The notes under the pieces: generated by a model
The model's database searches: none
The model's input: only the letters and a program-made list of their open reading frames with translations
What the model was told of the DNA's origin: nothing
Shown: in pieces, positions 44,457 through 53,937 of the stretch
How the letters are laid out: every line of letters begins with the position of its first letter
Numbering within the stretch: position 1 is the stretch's first letter
Source of the DNA: Streptomyces albus subsp. albus
Lineage (GTDB): Bacteria; Actinomycetota; Actinomycetes; Streptomycetales; Streptomycetaceae
Direction of reading: 5' to 3'
Assembly (NCBI RefSeq): GCF_000725885.1
Contig: NZ_JODR01000003.1
Location: 62,001 to 126,000, forward strand
DNA: 64,000 bases
Program-made: the position numbers and the translations under genes

Positions 44457-46715
44457 ATGCTCTCCCGACTGGCGTCGCTCGCTGTGCACCGGCGCCGCCT
44501 CGTGCTCATCCTGTCCACGGTCGGCTTCATCCTGATCACAGCGGTCTCCGGACCCGTCATGAACGTGTTGTCGGCCGGCGGCTACACCGACCCGGACGCC
44601 GAGTCCTCCGTCGCCTCCGACATCCTGGAGGACCGGTTCGACACCGGTGAGCCGGACTTCATCCTGCTCGTCACCCCCCGGCAGGGCACGGTCGACGACC
44701 CGGAAACGGCCCGCGTGGGCCGTGAGTTGACCGAAGAACTCCGGGACCAGGACGGTGTCGCCTCGGTGACCTCCTACTGGTCCGGCCGGCGCTCCGCCGA
44801 CCTGCGCGCCGAGGACAGGAAAGCGGCCCTCGTCCTGGCCCGGCTGAGCGGCGACGACACCCGGGCGGAGAAGACCGCCAAGAAGATCGCTCCCAAGCTG
44901 ACGGGCGAACGGGACGGCGTGCGGGTCGTCTCCGGCGGCGGCACCGAGGCGAACCGGCAGGCGTCGGAGCGGGTCGAGAAGGACCTGCTGCGCGCGGAGG
45001 GCGTCGCCGTCCCCATCACCCTGGTGCTGCTGGTGCTGGTCTTCGGCTCCGGCATGGCGGCGCTGCTGCCGCTGGCGGTGGCCGGCGTCTCCATCGTCGG
45101 TTCGCTGGCCCTGCTGACGGTCATCGCCCAGTTCGCGCCCGTCTCCGTCTTCGCCACCAACCTGACCACCGCGCTCGGCCTCGGGCTGGCCATCGACTAC
45201 TCGCTGTTCATCGTCAGCAGGTACCGCGAGGAGCGCGGCAAGGGCCGCGACAACGCCACGGCGCTGCGGATATCGATGACGACGGCGGGCCGCACCGTCC
45301 TGTTCTCCTCGCTGACGGTGCTGCTCTCCCTGGCCGCGCTGCTGGTCTTCCCGCTCTACTACCTCACCTCCTTCGCCTACGCGGGCATCGGCGTGGTGCT
45401 GTTCGCCGTGCTGGGCGCGCTGGTGGTGCTGCCGGCGCTGCTGGCCCTGATCGGCGACCGGATCGACAAGTTCGACCTGGGTGCCGCGCTGCGCCGCCGC
45501 CGCAAGCCCGAGGCGACCGAGGACGGCTTCTGGCACCGGCTGGCAACCGGCGTCATGCGGCGGCCCTGGCCGGTGCTCACCGTGGTGCTGCTCGCCCTGG
45601 CCGTACTGGTGGCACCGTTCACCCAGGCGTCGTACGGGCTGCCCGACGACCGCTCGATGGCCAAGGACGCCGACGCGGCCGTCGTCGGCCAGGCCCTCCG
45701 CGAGGACTTCCCCTCCCTGGCGGGCGCCGGCCTCGACATCGTGCTGGACGGCCGGCTGCCCGACGACAGGGCGCTCAGCGGCTACGCGCAGCGGGTCTCC
45801 CGGGTGGCGGGCATCGAGCGGGTGGACACCGCCACCGGCAGCTTCGCCGAGGGCCGGCAGGTGGCGCCCCCGGTGCCCGGGGCCGAGAAGGCCTTCACCG
45901 ACGGCAAGGGCGCCTGGATGTCGGCGAAGACGGAGACCGAGCCGTACTCGGAGGCGGGCGAGAAGATGGTCGCCGATGTGCGCGGCATCTCCCCGCCGTC
46001 CGGCACCGACGCCAAGGTCGCCGGGCTGGCCGCCGGCTACGTGGACACCATGGACGCGCTCCTGGCGGCGCTGCCCTACGCCCTGCTGATCATCGGTGTG
46101 CTGACCTTCGTGCTGCTCTTCCTGTTCACCGGGAGCGTGCTCATCCCCGTCAAGGCGATCGTGCTCAACCTGCTGAGCCTGACGGCCACGTTCGGCGCCA
46201 TGGTGTTCGTCTTCCAGGACGGGCATCTGAGGTGGCTGGTGGGTGACTTCACCGTCACCGGGCAGATCGATGTGACGACGCCGATCCTGATGTTCTGCAT
46301 CATCTTCGGCCTGTCCATGGACTACGAGGTCTTCCTGCTCTCCCGCATCCGCGAGGAGTACGACCGCACGGGTGACAACACCCTTGCCGTCGCCCACGGT
46401 CTGGAGTCGACCGGGCGCCTGATCACGGCGGCTGCCGGGCTGCTGGCGCTGTTCTTCATCGCGCTGATCAGCGCGGGCTTCACCCCCGTCAAGATTCTCG
46501 GGCTGGGTACCGCGCTCGCCATCCTCATGGACGCCGCCGTCATCCGGGGGCTGCTGGTCCCGGCGTTCATGCGGCTCGCGGGCCGGGCCAACTGGTGGGC
46601 ACCGGCTCCGCTGCGCACGGTGTACCGGAAGTTCGGGTTCCATCACGAGGCACCCCCCGAGCCCGCCACCGCACAGGCCGACGCACGGGAGCCGGCGCAG
46701 CCCGCGGCACGCTGA
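44457..46715 (+). CDS. MMPL family RND-type transporter
   Basis: A 752-residue transporter of the MMPL/RND superfamily with two repeated halves. Each has one membrane segment, a large periplasmic-side loop and a five-helix bundle. The first bundle shows VTLVLLVLVFGSGMAALLPL and LGLAIDYSLFIVSRYREE, with the transport Asp-Tyr pair. The second shows MFCIIFGLSMDYEVFLLSRIREEYDR. A His/Arg-rich tail follows. Substrates of the family are lipids or hydrophobic drugs. The ATG at 44457 with GGGGG is preferred over that at 44409. It is probably regulated by the divergent TetR protein. Confidence 0.93.
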   Translation: MLSRLASLAVHRRRLVLILSTVGFILITAVSGPVMNVLSAGGYTDPDAESSVASDILEDRFDTGEPDFILLVTPRQGTVDDPETARVGRELTEELRDQDGVASVTSYWSGRRSADLRAEDRKAALVLARLSGDDTRAEKTAKKIAPKLTGERDGVRVVSGGGTEANRQASERVEKDLLRAEGVAVPITLVLLVLVFGSGMAALLPLAVAGVSIVGSLALLTVIAQFAPVSVFATNLTTALGLGLAIDYSLFIVSRYREERGKGRDNATALRISMTTAGRTVLFSSLTVLLSLAALLVFPLYYLTSFAYAGIGVVLFAVLGALVVLPALLALIGDRIDKFDLGAALRRRRKPEATEDGFWHRLATGVMRRPWPVLTVVLLALAVLVAPFTQASYGLPDDRSMAKDADAAVVGQALREDFPSLAGAGLDIVLDGRLPDDRALSGYAQRVSRVAGIERVDTATGSFAEGRQVAPPVPGAEKAFTDGKGAWMSAKTETEPYSEAGEKMVADVRGISPPSGTDAKVAGLAAGYVDTMDALLAALPYALLIIGVLTFVLLFLFTGSVLIPVKAIVLNLLSLTATFGAMVFVFQDGHLRWLVGDFTVTGQIDVTTPILMFCIIFGLSMDYEVFLLSRIREEYDRTGDNTLAVAHGLESTGRLITAAAGLLALFFIALISAGFTPVKILGLGTALAILMDAAVIRGLLVPAFMRLAGRANWWAPAPLRTVYRKFGFHHEAPPEPATAQADAREPAQPAAR

Positions 46716-46891
46716 CGCCCGCGCACGCGCCGGTGCCACACGGATGGCAGCCGGATATCAGGCCGCTCTGCCAGCGTGGGACCGGACCGGTGACCGCCAC
46801 GGCGGTCGCCCGTACGAGGGCGGGGCGCCCCGGTACGCCCGCCGGGTGCGCCCCGCCTTCGCCACGCGCCCCCACGAGGACAGGAGCGTCC

Positions 46892-47101
46892 ATGGAGCCC
46901 GACGGCACGAAGGAGGAAGTCGTCCGCGTCGAGCGGGGCCGGGCCGCCCCGGAGGAACTGGCCGCCGTCACGGCGCTGTTGCTGGCCCGCGCCGCCGCCG
47001 TGCACGCGGCGCGGCCCCGGCGGCGCCGCACCACCAAGGCCGGCTGGCGCAGGCCGGAGCGCCGGCTCGGTTTCCGCGCCCCGCACAGCTGGCAGGACTG
47101 A
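46892..47101 (+). CDS. accE: acyl-CoA carboxylase epsilon subunit
   Basis: A 69-residue protein of the actinobacterial acyl-CoA carboxylase epsilon family (AccE/PccE). These small subunits bridge the biotin carboxylase alpha and carboxyltransferase beta subunits and raise activity. The pattern is VVRVERGRAAPEELAAVTALLLARAAAVHA, then basic residues and the typical C-terminal GWRRPERRLGFRAPHSWQD. Epsilon genes normally follow the beta-subunit gene; none is here, so this copy is isolated. The ATG at 46892 has AGGAG. It may supply malonyl-CoA for the neighbouring pigment pathway, but this is only inferred. Confidence 0.85.
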   Translation: MEPDGTKEEVVRVERGRAAPEELAAVTALLLARAAAVHAARPRRRRTTKAGWRRPERRLGFRAPHSWQD

Positions 47102-47137
47102 ACCACGCGACGGACGCGAGGACACAGCGGCAAACAC

Positions 47138-47174
47138 GCGGGGCCGCCGCCGGGTGATCCGGCGGCGGCCCCGC
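47138..47174. terminator. bidirectional terminator at the edge of the red cluster
   Basis: A perfect 16-bp GC stem (47138-47153 with 47159-47174) with a 5-nt loop lies between the rightward accE stop (47101) and the leftward redV stop (47192), so it can serve both. Confidence 0.78.
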
Positions 47175-47191
47175 GCACATCGCGGCAGGTG

Positions 47192-48454
47192 TCACAGACG
47201 CAGGTGTGCCGCCGCCTCCCGGTGCCGGGGGGTGGCCGGGAACTGCGCGGTGGGGTGTCCGAGCCTGGCGACGAAGAAGACGCGGCCCCGCAGGCCGAAC
47301 CGCTCGGCCAGTGCCGCGCGTACGTCGTCGTGCTGGACCACCACGCTCACCGGGTGCAGGGCCAGCCCGGCGTGTGTGGCCCGCAGCCAGTAGTCGGCCA
47401 GCCGGGCGCCCGCACGCACCATGTCGGCGCCGGACGGTTCGTCGGCGAGGAAGTGCATGACGGTGACGGCCGGAGTCCGCCTGACGATCGCGGCCAGCTG
47501 GGACGCCAGCAGCCCGGGGTAGCCGGCGAAGCGCAGCACGCGCATGGTGCGCGGGGCCAGGGCGGTCCGAAGGAGGTGGTGCCGGGCCGCGGACATCGGT
47601 CCGAACAGCTGCTCAAGGGTGAAGCCGTCACCGCGGAGCGCGGCTGCGGAGGCGTTGGGCCGCAGGTAGGCGAAGGTTTCCCGCCAGGCCGCGTCGTGGC
47701 TGAAGTCGCGGCCTCCGTGCCGGGCCACGAAGTCGCCGAAGGCCCGCCGTTCGGTCTCGCCCCGCAGGTGGGTGACGGCGACGGGGGCGTCGGCGGCAGC
47801 CCCCGCGGAGGGGCCGGTCAGCTCCGCCAGCACGTCGGTGCCGATGCCGCTCGCGCGGTACGGCCCCCGGTTGGTGCGGCGGGCGGCGGCGGTCTCGCGC
47901 AACCGCCGGAAGGAGCCGTCACCGTCGCCGGTACGGCGCACACGTGCGACTCCCAGCAGGCTCCAGCTCTTTGGCCACCGGTCGCCCGCCAGCCGGCGCC
48001 CCTCGCCGTCGGTGGCGGGGTACTCGATGCCCTCCGGGTGCCAGCCCTGCGCCGCCAGCGCGCTCAGCAGCAACTGCCAGTACGCGCCGCAGCTCACCCG
48101 CATCTCCACGTCGTGCGCCGCCAGTGCGCCGATGGTGCGGGTGCGGTCCATGGCCAGGGCGAGGGTCTCGGTGCCGTCGCCGGCCGGGCCGGTGCGATTG
48201 CCGGTGCCGGCGAACAGGCGGGCGGCGGCGCGTGCCCTCTCGCCGGTCAGCCGGGCCAGCGCCCAGGGCTGGCAGTTGTGCGAGGACGGGGCGAGGGAGG
48301 CGACGGCTGTCGCCTCGGCGAGGGCCTCGGTGAAGCCGCCGGCCCCCGGGTCCGCGGGCGGCCGGACGGCACCGGGGGCGTCGGAGGGGTCGGAGGCGCC
48401 GGGCGCGCCGGAAGTGCCGGAAGTGCCGGAAGTGCCGGAAACGGTATCGGTCAT
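47192..48454 (-). CDS. redV: nitroreductase-like oxidoreductase of prodiginine pathway (RedV/PigM-like)
   Basis: A 420-residue protein of the nitroreductase/Acg-like FMN fold: VASLAPSSHNCQPWALARL near the N-terminus, AARRTNRGPYRAS, and GARLADYWLRATHAGLALHPVSVVVQ. In prodiginine synthesis RedV/PigM oxidises the bipyrrole alcohol HBM to the aldehyde HBC. The N-terminus contains a Gly-Thr-Ser repeat encoded by a 9-bp tandem repeat. The ATG overlaps the redU stop codon (ATGA), and it is the last gene of the leftward operon. The assignment to RedV rests on fold and context. Confidence 0.82.
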   Translation of the reverse strand: MTDTVSGTSGTSGTSGAPGASDPSDAPGAVRPPADPGAGGFTEALAEATAVASLAPSSHNCQPWALARLTGERARAAARLFAGTGNRTGPAGDGTETLALAMDRTRTIGALAAHDVEMRVSCGAYWQLLLSALAAQGWHPEGIEYPATDGEGRRLAGDRWPKSWSLLGVARVRRTGDGDGSFRRLRETAAARRTNRGPYRASGIGTDVLAELTGPSAGAAADAPVAVTHLRGETERRAFGDFVARHGGRDFSHDAAWRETFAYLRPNASAAALRGDGFTLEQLFGPMSAARHHLLRTALAPRTMRVLRFAGYPGLLASQLAAIVRRTPAVTVMHFLADEPSGADMVRAGARLADYWLRATHAGLALHPVSVVVQHDDVRAALAERFGLRGRVFFVARLGHPTAQFPATPRHREAAAHLRL

Positions 48455-49290
48455 GTCTGCCACACCATCGCGAAGGAGTAGTTGTCGATGTCCTGCGCCA
48501 GGCAGACGGTCCGGCCGCCGTCGTACGGCAGGTGGTCCGCCAGCGCGGCGCTCGGGCGCCAGGTGAAGCGGCCGTCGTGCGCCCAGCCGGTCAGCTCGAC
48601 CTCGCGGGCGCCGCCGCCGATGCGCAGGCCGAAGCCGTAGTGCTTGAGCACGGCCTCCTTGGCGGCCCACCGCAGGGTCAGCGGCATCCGCCGCAGCCGT
48701 TCGGTTCCCGGGCCGTCCGGCACCGTCAGTAGCCGGGCCAGGTAGGGCGTCACCGTCCGGTGCCGTTCCAGGTCGACGCCCACCGGCCGGGGTCCGCAGG
48801 CGGCCACGGCGAAGTCCCCCGCGTGGGTGAGGGCCACCTCCACGGGGGCCGCCACGTACGGCTTGCCCGCCCGCAGCCCGTCCGCCAGGGTCCGCACGGG
48901 GAGCCGGCCGCCGGGCGTCGCCGCGCACCTGAGCCGGTACCGCTGGTGGGCCCGCACGGCGCTCTTGAGCGCGAGCCGCCCCGCCAGCCACTCCGTCCGC
49001 CGTTTGGGCACCGGCAGCGCGGCACCGAACGCGGCCTCCTCCTGTGTCAGATGGCGCCCGGCCAGCGCCCGGCGGTCCGGCGCGGACAGTGCCCGCAGCC
49101 AGGTGAGGGAGACGACGGCGAGGGTGAGCGGTGTGCCGGGCGGGCGGCCCAGCCACAGGGGCCGGGCCGCGTCGAGGACCACCGGCGGGACCGGACGCCC
49201 CGTCGCGGGCGGTCGCGCGCGGCGGGGGTGCGGCGCCGCGGCCGGGGCCGGGTGGGCCGGTGTGCGGGCGGCGGAGCCGGGAGCGGTCAT
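48451..49290 (-). CDS. redU: 4'-phosphopantetheinyl transferase (RedU-like)
   Basis: A 279-residue Sfp-type phosphopantetheinyl transferase. Metal and CoA motifs are VGVDLERHRTV and LTLRWAAKEAVLKHYGFGLRIG. The upstream segment RRTEWLAGRLALKSAVRAH is also typical. A Pro/Ala-rich N-terminus of about 50 residues precedes the fold. Its role is to convert the carrier domains of RedO, RedN and the pathway acyl carrier protein to holo form. The stop overlaps redV and the start lies 2 bp from the redH stop. Confidence 0.9.
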   Translation of the reverse strand: MTAPGSAARTPAHPAPAAAPHPRRARPPATGRPVPPVVLDAARPLWLGRPPGTPLTLAVVSLTWLRALSAPDRRALAGRHLTQEEAAFGAALPVPKRRTEWLAGRLALKSAVRAHQRYRLRCAATPGGRLPVRTLADGLRAGKPYVAAPVEVALTHAGDFAVAACGPRPVGVDLERHRTVTPYLARLLTVPDGPGTERLRRMPLTLRWAAKEAVLKHYGFGLRIGGGAREVELTGWAHDGRFTWRPSAALADHLPYDGGRTVCLAQDIDNYSFAMVWQT

Positions 49291-49292
49291 GC

Positions 49293-51995
49293 TCAGGTGC
49301 CCTCGACCACTTCGACGACGCCCGCGTCGCCGTCCACCCGGATCATGTCGCCCGTCGCGATCCGCTGGGTGGCCCACTTGGTGTTGACCACCGAGGGGAT
49401 GCCGAACTCGCGGGAGACGATGGAGCTGTGGGAGAGCATCGACCCGATGTCGGTGACCACCCCGCCGGCGATGGCGAACAGCGGCGTCCAGGAGGCGTCG
49501 GTGTAGCGGGCCACGAGGATCTCGCCCGCCTGGAACTCGTCGGCCTGCCAGGCCAGATCCTCGATGATGCGGGCGCGTCCGACCACCTGCCCGGGAGAGG
49601 CGCCCAGCGCCTGGAGCCGGGTGCTGTTCGCGGCGGGGCGCAGCGCGGTGGCCGGGTCGTACTCGCCGATGAAGGTGAGCGGGGGCTCGGGCAGCCGGTT
49701 GTGGTACTCGTGGGTGCGGCGCCGCTCGTCGAGCCGGGTGCGGCTGAAGACGTCGGTGGCGCGCGCGTCACCGGCCAGGTAGCGGCGGACGTCCTCGAAG
49801 TCGAGGTGGGCGACCTCGTCCAGGTCCCGCAGAATGCCCTCGTCGACCAGGCGGCGGCCGACCTCGTAGACGACGTTCCGCACCAGCCACACCGATGTGA
49901 TCATGGCCATGCGGGTGATCTCGCGCAGTTCGCTGCACGTGGAGTAGAGCTTGATGACCGTCTTGAGCACCCGGCGCCGGGCCGCGGGCAGTCCGGCCAG
50001 CACCGCCTCCGACTCCTGCGTGGTCAGCCTGCGGTTGCGGTCGAGCAGGCTGTCCGGGGAGACGGCGTCGTCGGCGGCGTAGCGGCGGACCATCTGGAAG
50101 ACGTAGGAGGGGTCGTCCACCCAGCGCGGATGGGTCAGCTCCATCTCCTGCCGCCCGCGGGTGCCGTTGATCCGCATGAACGGGTCGAGGTGGTGGGTGA
50201 GGTAGGCCCGTCCGGCGGGCGACTTGTGCAGTTCGCCCTCGATCTCGTCCAGCGGTGTGTCCCGGATGATGCGCAGCACCTCCGGTGTCCTGCGGGCCTC
50301 CCGGGCCAGGTGCCACAGGTCGCGGGCCGACTCGACGGTCCGCAGATTGGACATGTCGGTCTTGATGTGGTTCTGGAGGTTGTCGCCCTCGTCGCCGAGC
50401 CATGTGCCGCACAGTTCGCTGAGCACCCCGTAGAAGGCGAACGCGTTGATGTAGTACGGCATGTAGCCGACGTGCATCGCGCGCAGGTAGCGCAGGTAGC
50501 GGTCCAGTTCCGCGGCGAGTTCCGGGCGGTCCATGGCCCGCAGGTCGGTGCGCCTGGCGTGGTCGTAGGCGCGCAGCCGGGACGCCGCCATCCGGCGGGC
50601 CCGCTTCTTCATCGACGCCAGCTCCACGGCCGTGTCCCGCAGCCAGTGGGTGGCCGACAGCAGCCCCGTCAGACCGCCGGCCCAGTCCCCGAACGGGTTG
50701 CGGTAGGCGGCCAGGTCCACCTCCTCGCTGGCGAAGCGCTCGGTGAAGACGCTCTGGTCCTTGGTGGCCGGGCACTGGCTGAGGACGTGCGAGGTGTAGG
50801 AGACGTTCAGATAGACGTGCCCCTGGAGGTAGCCCATGTGCAGGTCCATGTCGCCGGTGTCGCGCACGCCGATGGCCTCGGCGCAGCCGCCGTGGACGTG
50901 GGTCTGGTAGTAGCGGGCGAAGCTGAGACCGAGCGGGGACATCCGGCCGACGAATATCTCGCCGATGTCCATCCGCGACCACAGGGTGTTGTGCCGCACG
51001 TGGTCGGGGACGTCGACCACGTACGGGCTGCGGCGGTTGGTCTCGGCGCCGGGGCTGGTGGTGACGGGCCGGGTCTGGAGCAGGTGGAAGGTGCCGTCGC
51101 GCAGCACCCATTCGATGTCCTGCTCGGCGCCGTACGCCTCCCGGACGCGGGCGGCCAGCCGGGCCAGCTCGACGACCTGCTCCCCGGTGAGGCTGGGCGC
51201 GTTGCGCTGCCCGGGATCGACCTTGACCAGACCGGTGCGGCCCGGTGCGACGGCGGCGCAGCGGGTGACCTTGTGCCGCACCCGGCTCTCCACGACCTCC
51301 ATGGTCCGGTCGTCCACGACGAACAGATCGCTGGTGACCTTCCCGGAGACCAGTCCCTCGCCCAGCCCCCAGCAGGACTCGACGACCATGCGGTGCTCCC
51401 GCCCCGTCATCGGGTCCACGGTGAACAGCACCCCGGCGGCGTCCGCGTGGACCATCTCCTGCACCACGACCGCGATGGACCCGACCTCGGCGGGGTCCTG
51501 ACGGTAGGCGGCGGCGCGGTCGGACCACAGCGACGCCCAGCACTCGCGGACGGCCTCCAGCAGCGCCTCGTCGCCCTGCACGTCCAGCACGGTGTCGTGC
51601 TGCCCGGCGAAGGACCGGGCCGCCGAGTCCTCCTTGCTCGCCGAGGACCGTACGGCCACCCTGGGCCGGCCCATGGCGGCGTAGGCGTCCAGCACCGGCC
51701 GGGCCACGGCCTCCGGGACGGCGCGGGCGGTGATCTCCTTGCGGATCGCGGCGAAGCCGCCGGGCCCTGCGGTGCGCAGCTCCCCTGCCAGTCCGCTCAG
51801 TTCGAGGAAGGTGCGGAAGAGTTCGGTGGTGAGGCAGAAGGCGGGCGGCACGGGCAGTCCGGCGGCCGTCATCTCCGCCAGCCTGGCGCCCTTGCCGCCC
51901 AGGTGCCCGGGCGGCACTCCGGTGTCGCGGCCGAGGACGACGACGTGCTCCCCGGCGGACTCCGCGCCTGCCCTGCTGTCGTTCTGCACTGTCAT
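49293..51995 (-). CDS. redH: RedH-type condensing enzyme (PPDK/PEP-synthase fold)
   Basis: A 900-residue protein with the pyruvate phosphate dikinase-like ATP-grasp domain at the N-terminus (GGKGARLAEM, RVAVRSSASKEDSAARSFAGQHD, LLQTRPVTT). A long helical middle region follows. The C-terminal swivelling phosphohistidine domain has GGVVTDIGSMLSHSSIVSREFGIPSVVN, with its His. In the red pathway RedH/PigC uses ATP to condense MBC with a 2-alkylpyrrole, the final bond of the tripyrrole. The same domain order also occurs in rifampicin phosphotransferase, but the gene neighbours identify it as RedH. Confidence 0.88.
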   Translation of the reverse strand: MTVQNDSRAGAESAGEHVVVLGRDTGVPPGHLGGKGARLAEMTAAGLPVPPAFCLTTELFRTFLELSGLAGELRTAGPGGFAAIRKEITARAVPEAVARPVLDAYAAMGRPRVAVRSSASKEDSAARSFAGQHDTVLDVQGDEALLEAVRECWASLWSDRAAAYRQDPAEVGSIAVVVQEMVHADAAGVLFTVDPMTGREHRMVVESCWGLGEGLVSGKVTSDLFVVDDRTMEVVESRVRHKVTRCAAVAPGRTGLVKVDPGQRNAPSLTGEQVVELARLAARVREAYGAEQDIEWVLRDGTFHLLQTRPVTTSPGAETNRRSPYVVDVPDHVRHNTLWSRMDIGEIFVGRMSPLGLSFARYYQTHVHGGCAEAIGVRDTGDMDLHMGYLQGHVYLNVSYTSHVLSQCPATKDQSVFTERFASEEVDLAAYRNPFGDWAGGLTGLLSATHWLRDTAVELASMKKRARRMAASRLRAYDHARRTDLRAMDRPELAAELDRYLRYLRAMHVGYMPYYINAFAFYGVLSELCGTWLGDEGDNLQNHIKTDMSNLRTVESARDLWHLAREARRTPEVLRIIRDTPLDEIEGELHKSPAGRAYLTHHLDPFMRINGTRGRQEMELTHPRWVDDPSYVFQMVRRYAADDAVSPDSLLDRNRRLTTQESEAVLAGLPAARRRVLKTVIKLYSTCSELREITRMAMITSVWLVRNVVYEVGRRLVDEGILRDLDEVAHLDFEDVRRYLAGDARATDVFSRTRLDERRRTHEYHNRLPEPPLTFIGEYDPATALRPAANSTRLQALGASPGQVVGRARIIEDLAWQADEFQAGEILVARYTDASWTPLFAIAGGVVTDIGSMLSHSSIVSREFGIPSVVNTKWATQRIATGDMIRVDGDAGVVEVVEGT

Positions 51996-52017
51996 GGTGG
52001 GCCCTCCTGGGGATGTG

Positions 52018-53085
52018 TCAGTGTGCGTCGGGCGCCCGCGTTCCGGTGAAGGCGCGGAACTGCTCGCCGGGGACGATGCGCGAGGCCCCGACAGCGGCGA
52101 AGCCGGCTTCCCTCATCTGGTCGAGGAGCCGGTCCTCGTGGGGCAGCGGTCCGCCGAAGTCGGCGTACTCGAACCACAGGTTGAGGGCGGCCAGGGCGGG
52201 GCTGCCGCCCTGGCAGGAGGTGGTGAGCAGCAGCCGGCCGCCGGGTGCCAGCAGTTCGCGGGCGCGGCCGAGCACCTCGGTCCGCTCGTCCTCGGGGAAG
52301 TAGTAGATGTTGTTGTGCAGGGTGAGCAGGTCGAACCGCTCCTCCACGTCGAGCTTGCGCAGATCGCCCTGGCGGGTGCGCACCCGGTCGGCCAGGCCCC
52401 AGCGGGCCATGTTCTCCCCGGCGCGCGCGGCTACCTCCGGCTGGAGGTCCACGGCCAGCGCGGTCAGCCGGGGGTTGAGCCGTGCCGCGTGCCGCACGTA
52501 GTGCCCGGTGCCGCAGCCCACTTCCAGCAGCCGCACCGGCCGGTCCCGCTCCAGATGGCGGCTGACGGCCTCCTCCACGAAGGGCCGCACGATCAGCGAG
52601 GAGCGGGCGATGATGTCGCCGTCCTGGTCGCCGAGGCAGAAGGCGCGGCCGTCCCGGGCCATGGCGGGCGCGTCGCGCAGCACGGGGTGGTGGAAGTGGG
52701 CGACTTCCTGGAGGGCGCCGGCCAGCGCGTCGTTGCCGGGCCGGGCGAGCGCCCTGGCGTACCGGCTGCGGAGCGCGTAGCGGCCGTCGCGGCAGGACAG
52801 TTCGCCCAGCCTTACGCCCACGTCCAGCCAGACCCGCAGCCGGTGGGTGTCCTCGCGCACGCCCAGTTCCCGGGCGACGGTCTCCGCGTCGGCGGGCTGC
52901 CGCTCCAGCAGCCGCAGCAGGCCGCTGCCCACCGCGCCCGCCAGGAAGGACGCCCGGTACACCGGCATCGCCAGGCGCCGGCCGAGTGACAGCAGCAGCC
53001 GGATGCGCGAGTCGCCGGCCACCTTGACCAGGGTCCGCAGCTGGGCGGCCGGCGAGGAGGTGCGGGCGGGTGACGGCGCGTTCAT
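52018..53085 (-). CDS. redI: SAM-dependent O-methyltransferase (RedI/PigF-like)
   Basis: A 355-residue O-methyltransferase with a helical dimerisation N-terminus (LRTLVKVAGDSRIRLLLSLGRRLAMPVYRA) and a Rossmann SAM domain. Motif I is LLEVGCGTGHYVRHAARLNP, and later segments are LTALAVDLQPEVAARA and RFDLLTLHNNIYYFPEDER. In prodiginine synthesis RedI/PigF methylates HBC to give MBC, together with RedF. The ATG overlaps the redJ stop codon (ATGA). Confidence 0.87.
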   Translation of the reverse strand: MNAPSPARTSSPAAQLRTLVKVAGDSRIRLLLSLGRRLAMPVYRASFLAGAVGSGLLRLLERQPADAETVARELGVREDTHRLRVWLDVGVRLGELSCRDGRYALRSRYARALARPGNDALAGALQEVAHFHHPVLRDAPAMARDGRAFCLGDQDGDIIARSSLIVRPFVEEAVSRHLERDRPVRLLEVGCGTGHYVRHAARLNPRLTALAVDLQPEVAARAGENMARWGLADRVRTRQGDLRKLDVEERFDLLTLHNNIYYFPEDERTEVLGRARELLAPGGRLLLTTSCQGGSPALAALNLWFEYADFGGPLPHEDRLLDQMREAGFAAVGASRIVPGEQFRAFTGTRAPDAH

Positions 53086-53924
53086 CGAGGGGTCCTCCCG
53101 GACGGCTGGGTGGGGTGCGGCCGGAGCCGGTCGCAGACCTCGCGCATCAGGTGCAGCAGGCGGGCGCTGGACGGTCCGTGCAGGAAGAAGTGGTCGCCCG
53201 GCAGGTGGAGGCGGGTGAAGGGCCCGGCGCAGCAGGTGTGCCAGGCGTCCACCTGGGCGGCGGTGGCGATCGGGTCGTCGGTCGCGGAGACGGCGGTGAC
53301 GGGGCAGCGGAGCGGGGCCCGGGGCCGCGCGCGGTACTGCTCGCAGGCACGCAGGTCGGCGCGGAGGGCGGGCAGCCGGCGCCGGAAGTAGGCGTCGGCC
53401 GTGCCGCCGCCCGCGCCGAACCCGCCGAGTCCGCCGATGACGGCCCGCAGCTCCTCGTCGGGCAGCAGATGGTCTCGCCGGTCGCCGTACAGCTGCGGGG
53501 CGCGGCTGCCGGAGACCACCAGGTGCAGCGGTTCCCCGGCGCCGCGGCGGCGCAGCTCCAGGGCCGTCTCGTAGGCGACGAGGGCGCCCATGCTGTGCCC
53601 GAACAGGGCGTAGCCGTGCCGGGTCAGCCCGTGCTCCTGGAGGGCGTCGGCCAGGTCGTGGACGAGGGGGGCCAGCGCGCTGTAGGGGGCTTCCCGCAGG
53701 CGCAGTCCGCGCCCGGGCAGCAGCACCGGGACGACGGTCGCACGGGTGCCGAGCCGCTGCTGCCAGCCGTGGAAGACCGAGGGGGTGCCGCCGGCGTACG
53801 GCAGGCAGATCAGCGGCACCGTGCCGTCCTGCCGCGCCGCGGTGGCGGCGCCTGGCAGGCCGGGGAACCACGGGCCGGGGCGCCGGTGGTCGCCGGGTGC
53901 GGGACGGGTCGGGGTGTCGGGCAC
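53082..53924 (-). CDS. redJ: type II thioesterase (RedJ-like)
   Basis: A 280-residue type II thioesterase of the GrsT type. The N-terminal motif is LICLPYAGGTPSVFHGW, the nucleophile elbow LFGHSMGALVAYETAL and the catalytic His in LPGDHFFLHG. The Asp is expected in SATDDPIAT. RedJ is known to support release of acyl chains from the pathway carrier protein in the alkylpyrrole branch, or to clear blocked carriers. The GTG at 53924 has GGGGGAA. Confidence 0.88.
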   Translation of the reverse strand: MPDTPTRPAPGDHRRPGPWFPGLPGAATAARQDGTVPLICLPYAGGTPSVFHGWQQRLGTRATVVPVLLPGRGLRLREAPYSALAPLVHDLADALQEHGLTRHGYALFGHSMGALVAYETALELRRRGAGEPLHLVVSGSRAPQLYGDRRDHLLPDEELRAVIGGLGGFGAGGGTADAYFRRRLPALRADLRACEQYRARPRAPLRCPVTAVSATDDPIATAAQVDAWHTCCAGPFTRLHLPGDHFFLHGPSSARLLHLMREVCDRLRPHPTQPSGRTPR

Positions 53925-53937
53925 GTGTGTTCCCCCG

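Noticed and set aside
49131..52049. Very long rightward open frame antisense to redH
   Set aside because: It has no recognisable domain and arises from the codon bias of the GC-rich redH gene on the other strand, whose ATP-grasp and phosphohistidine motifs are clear.
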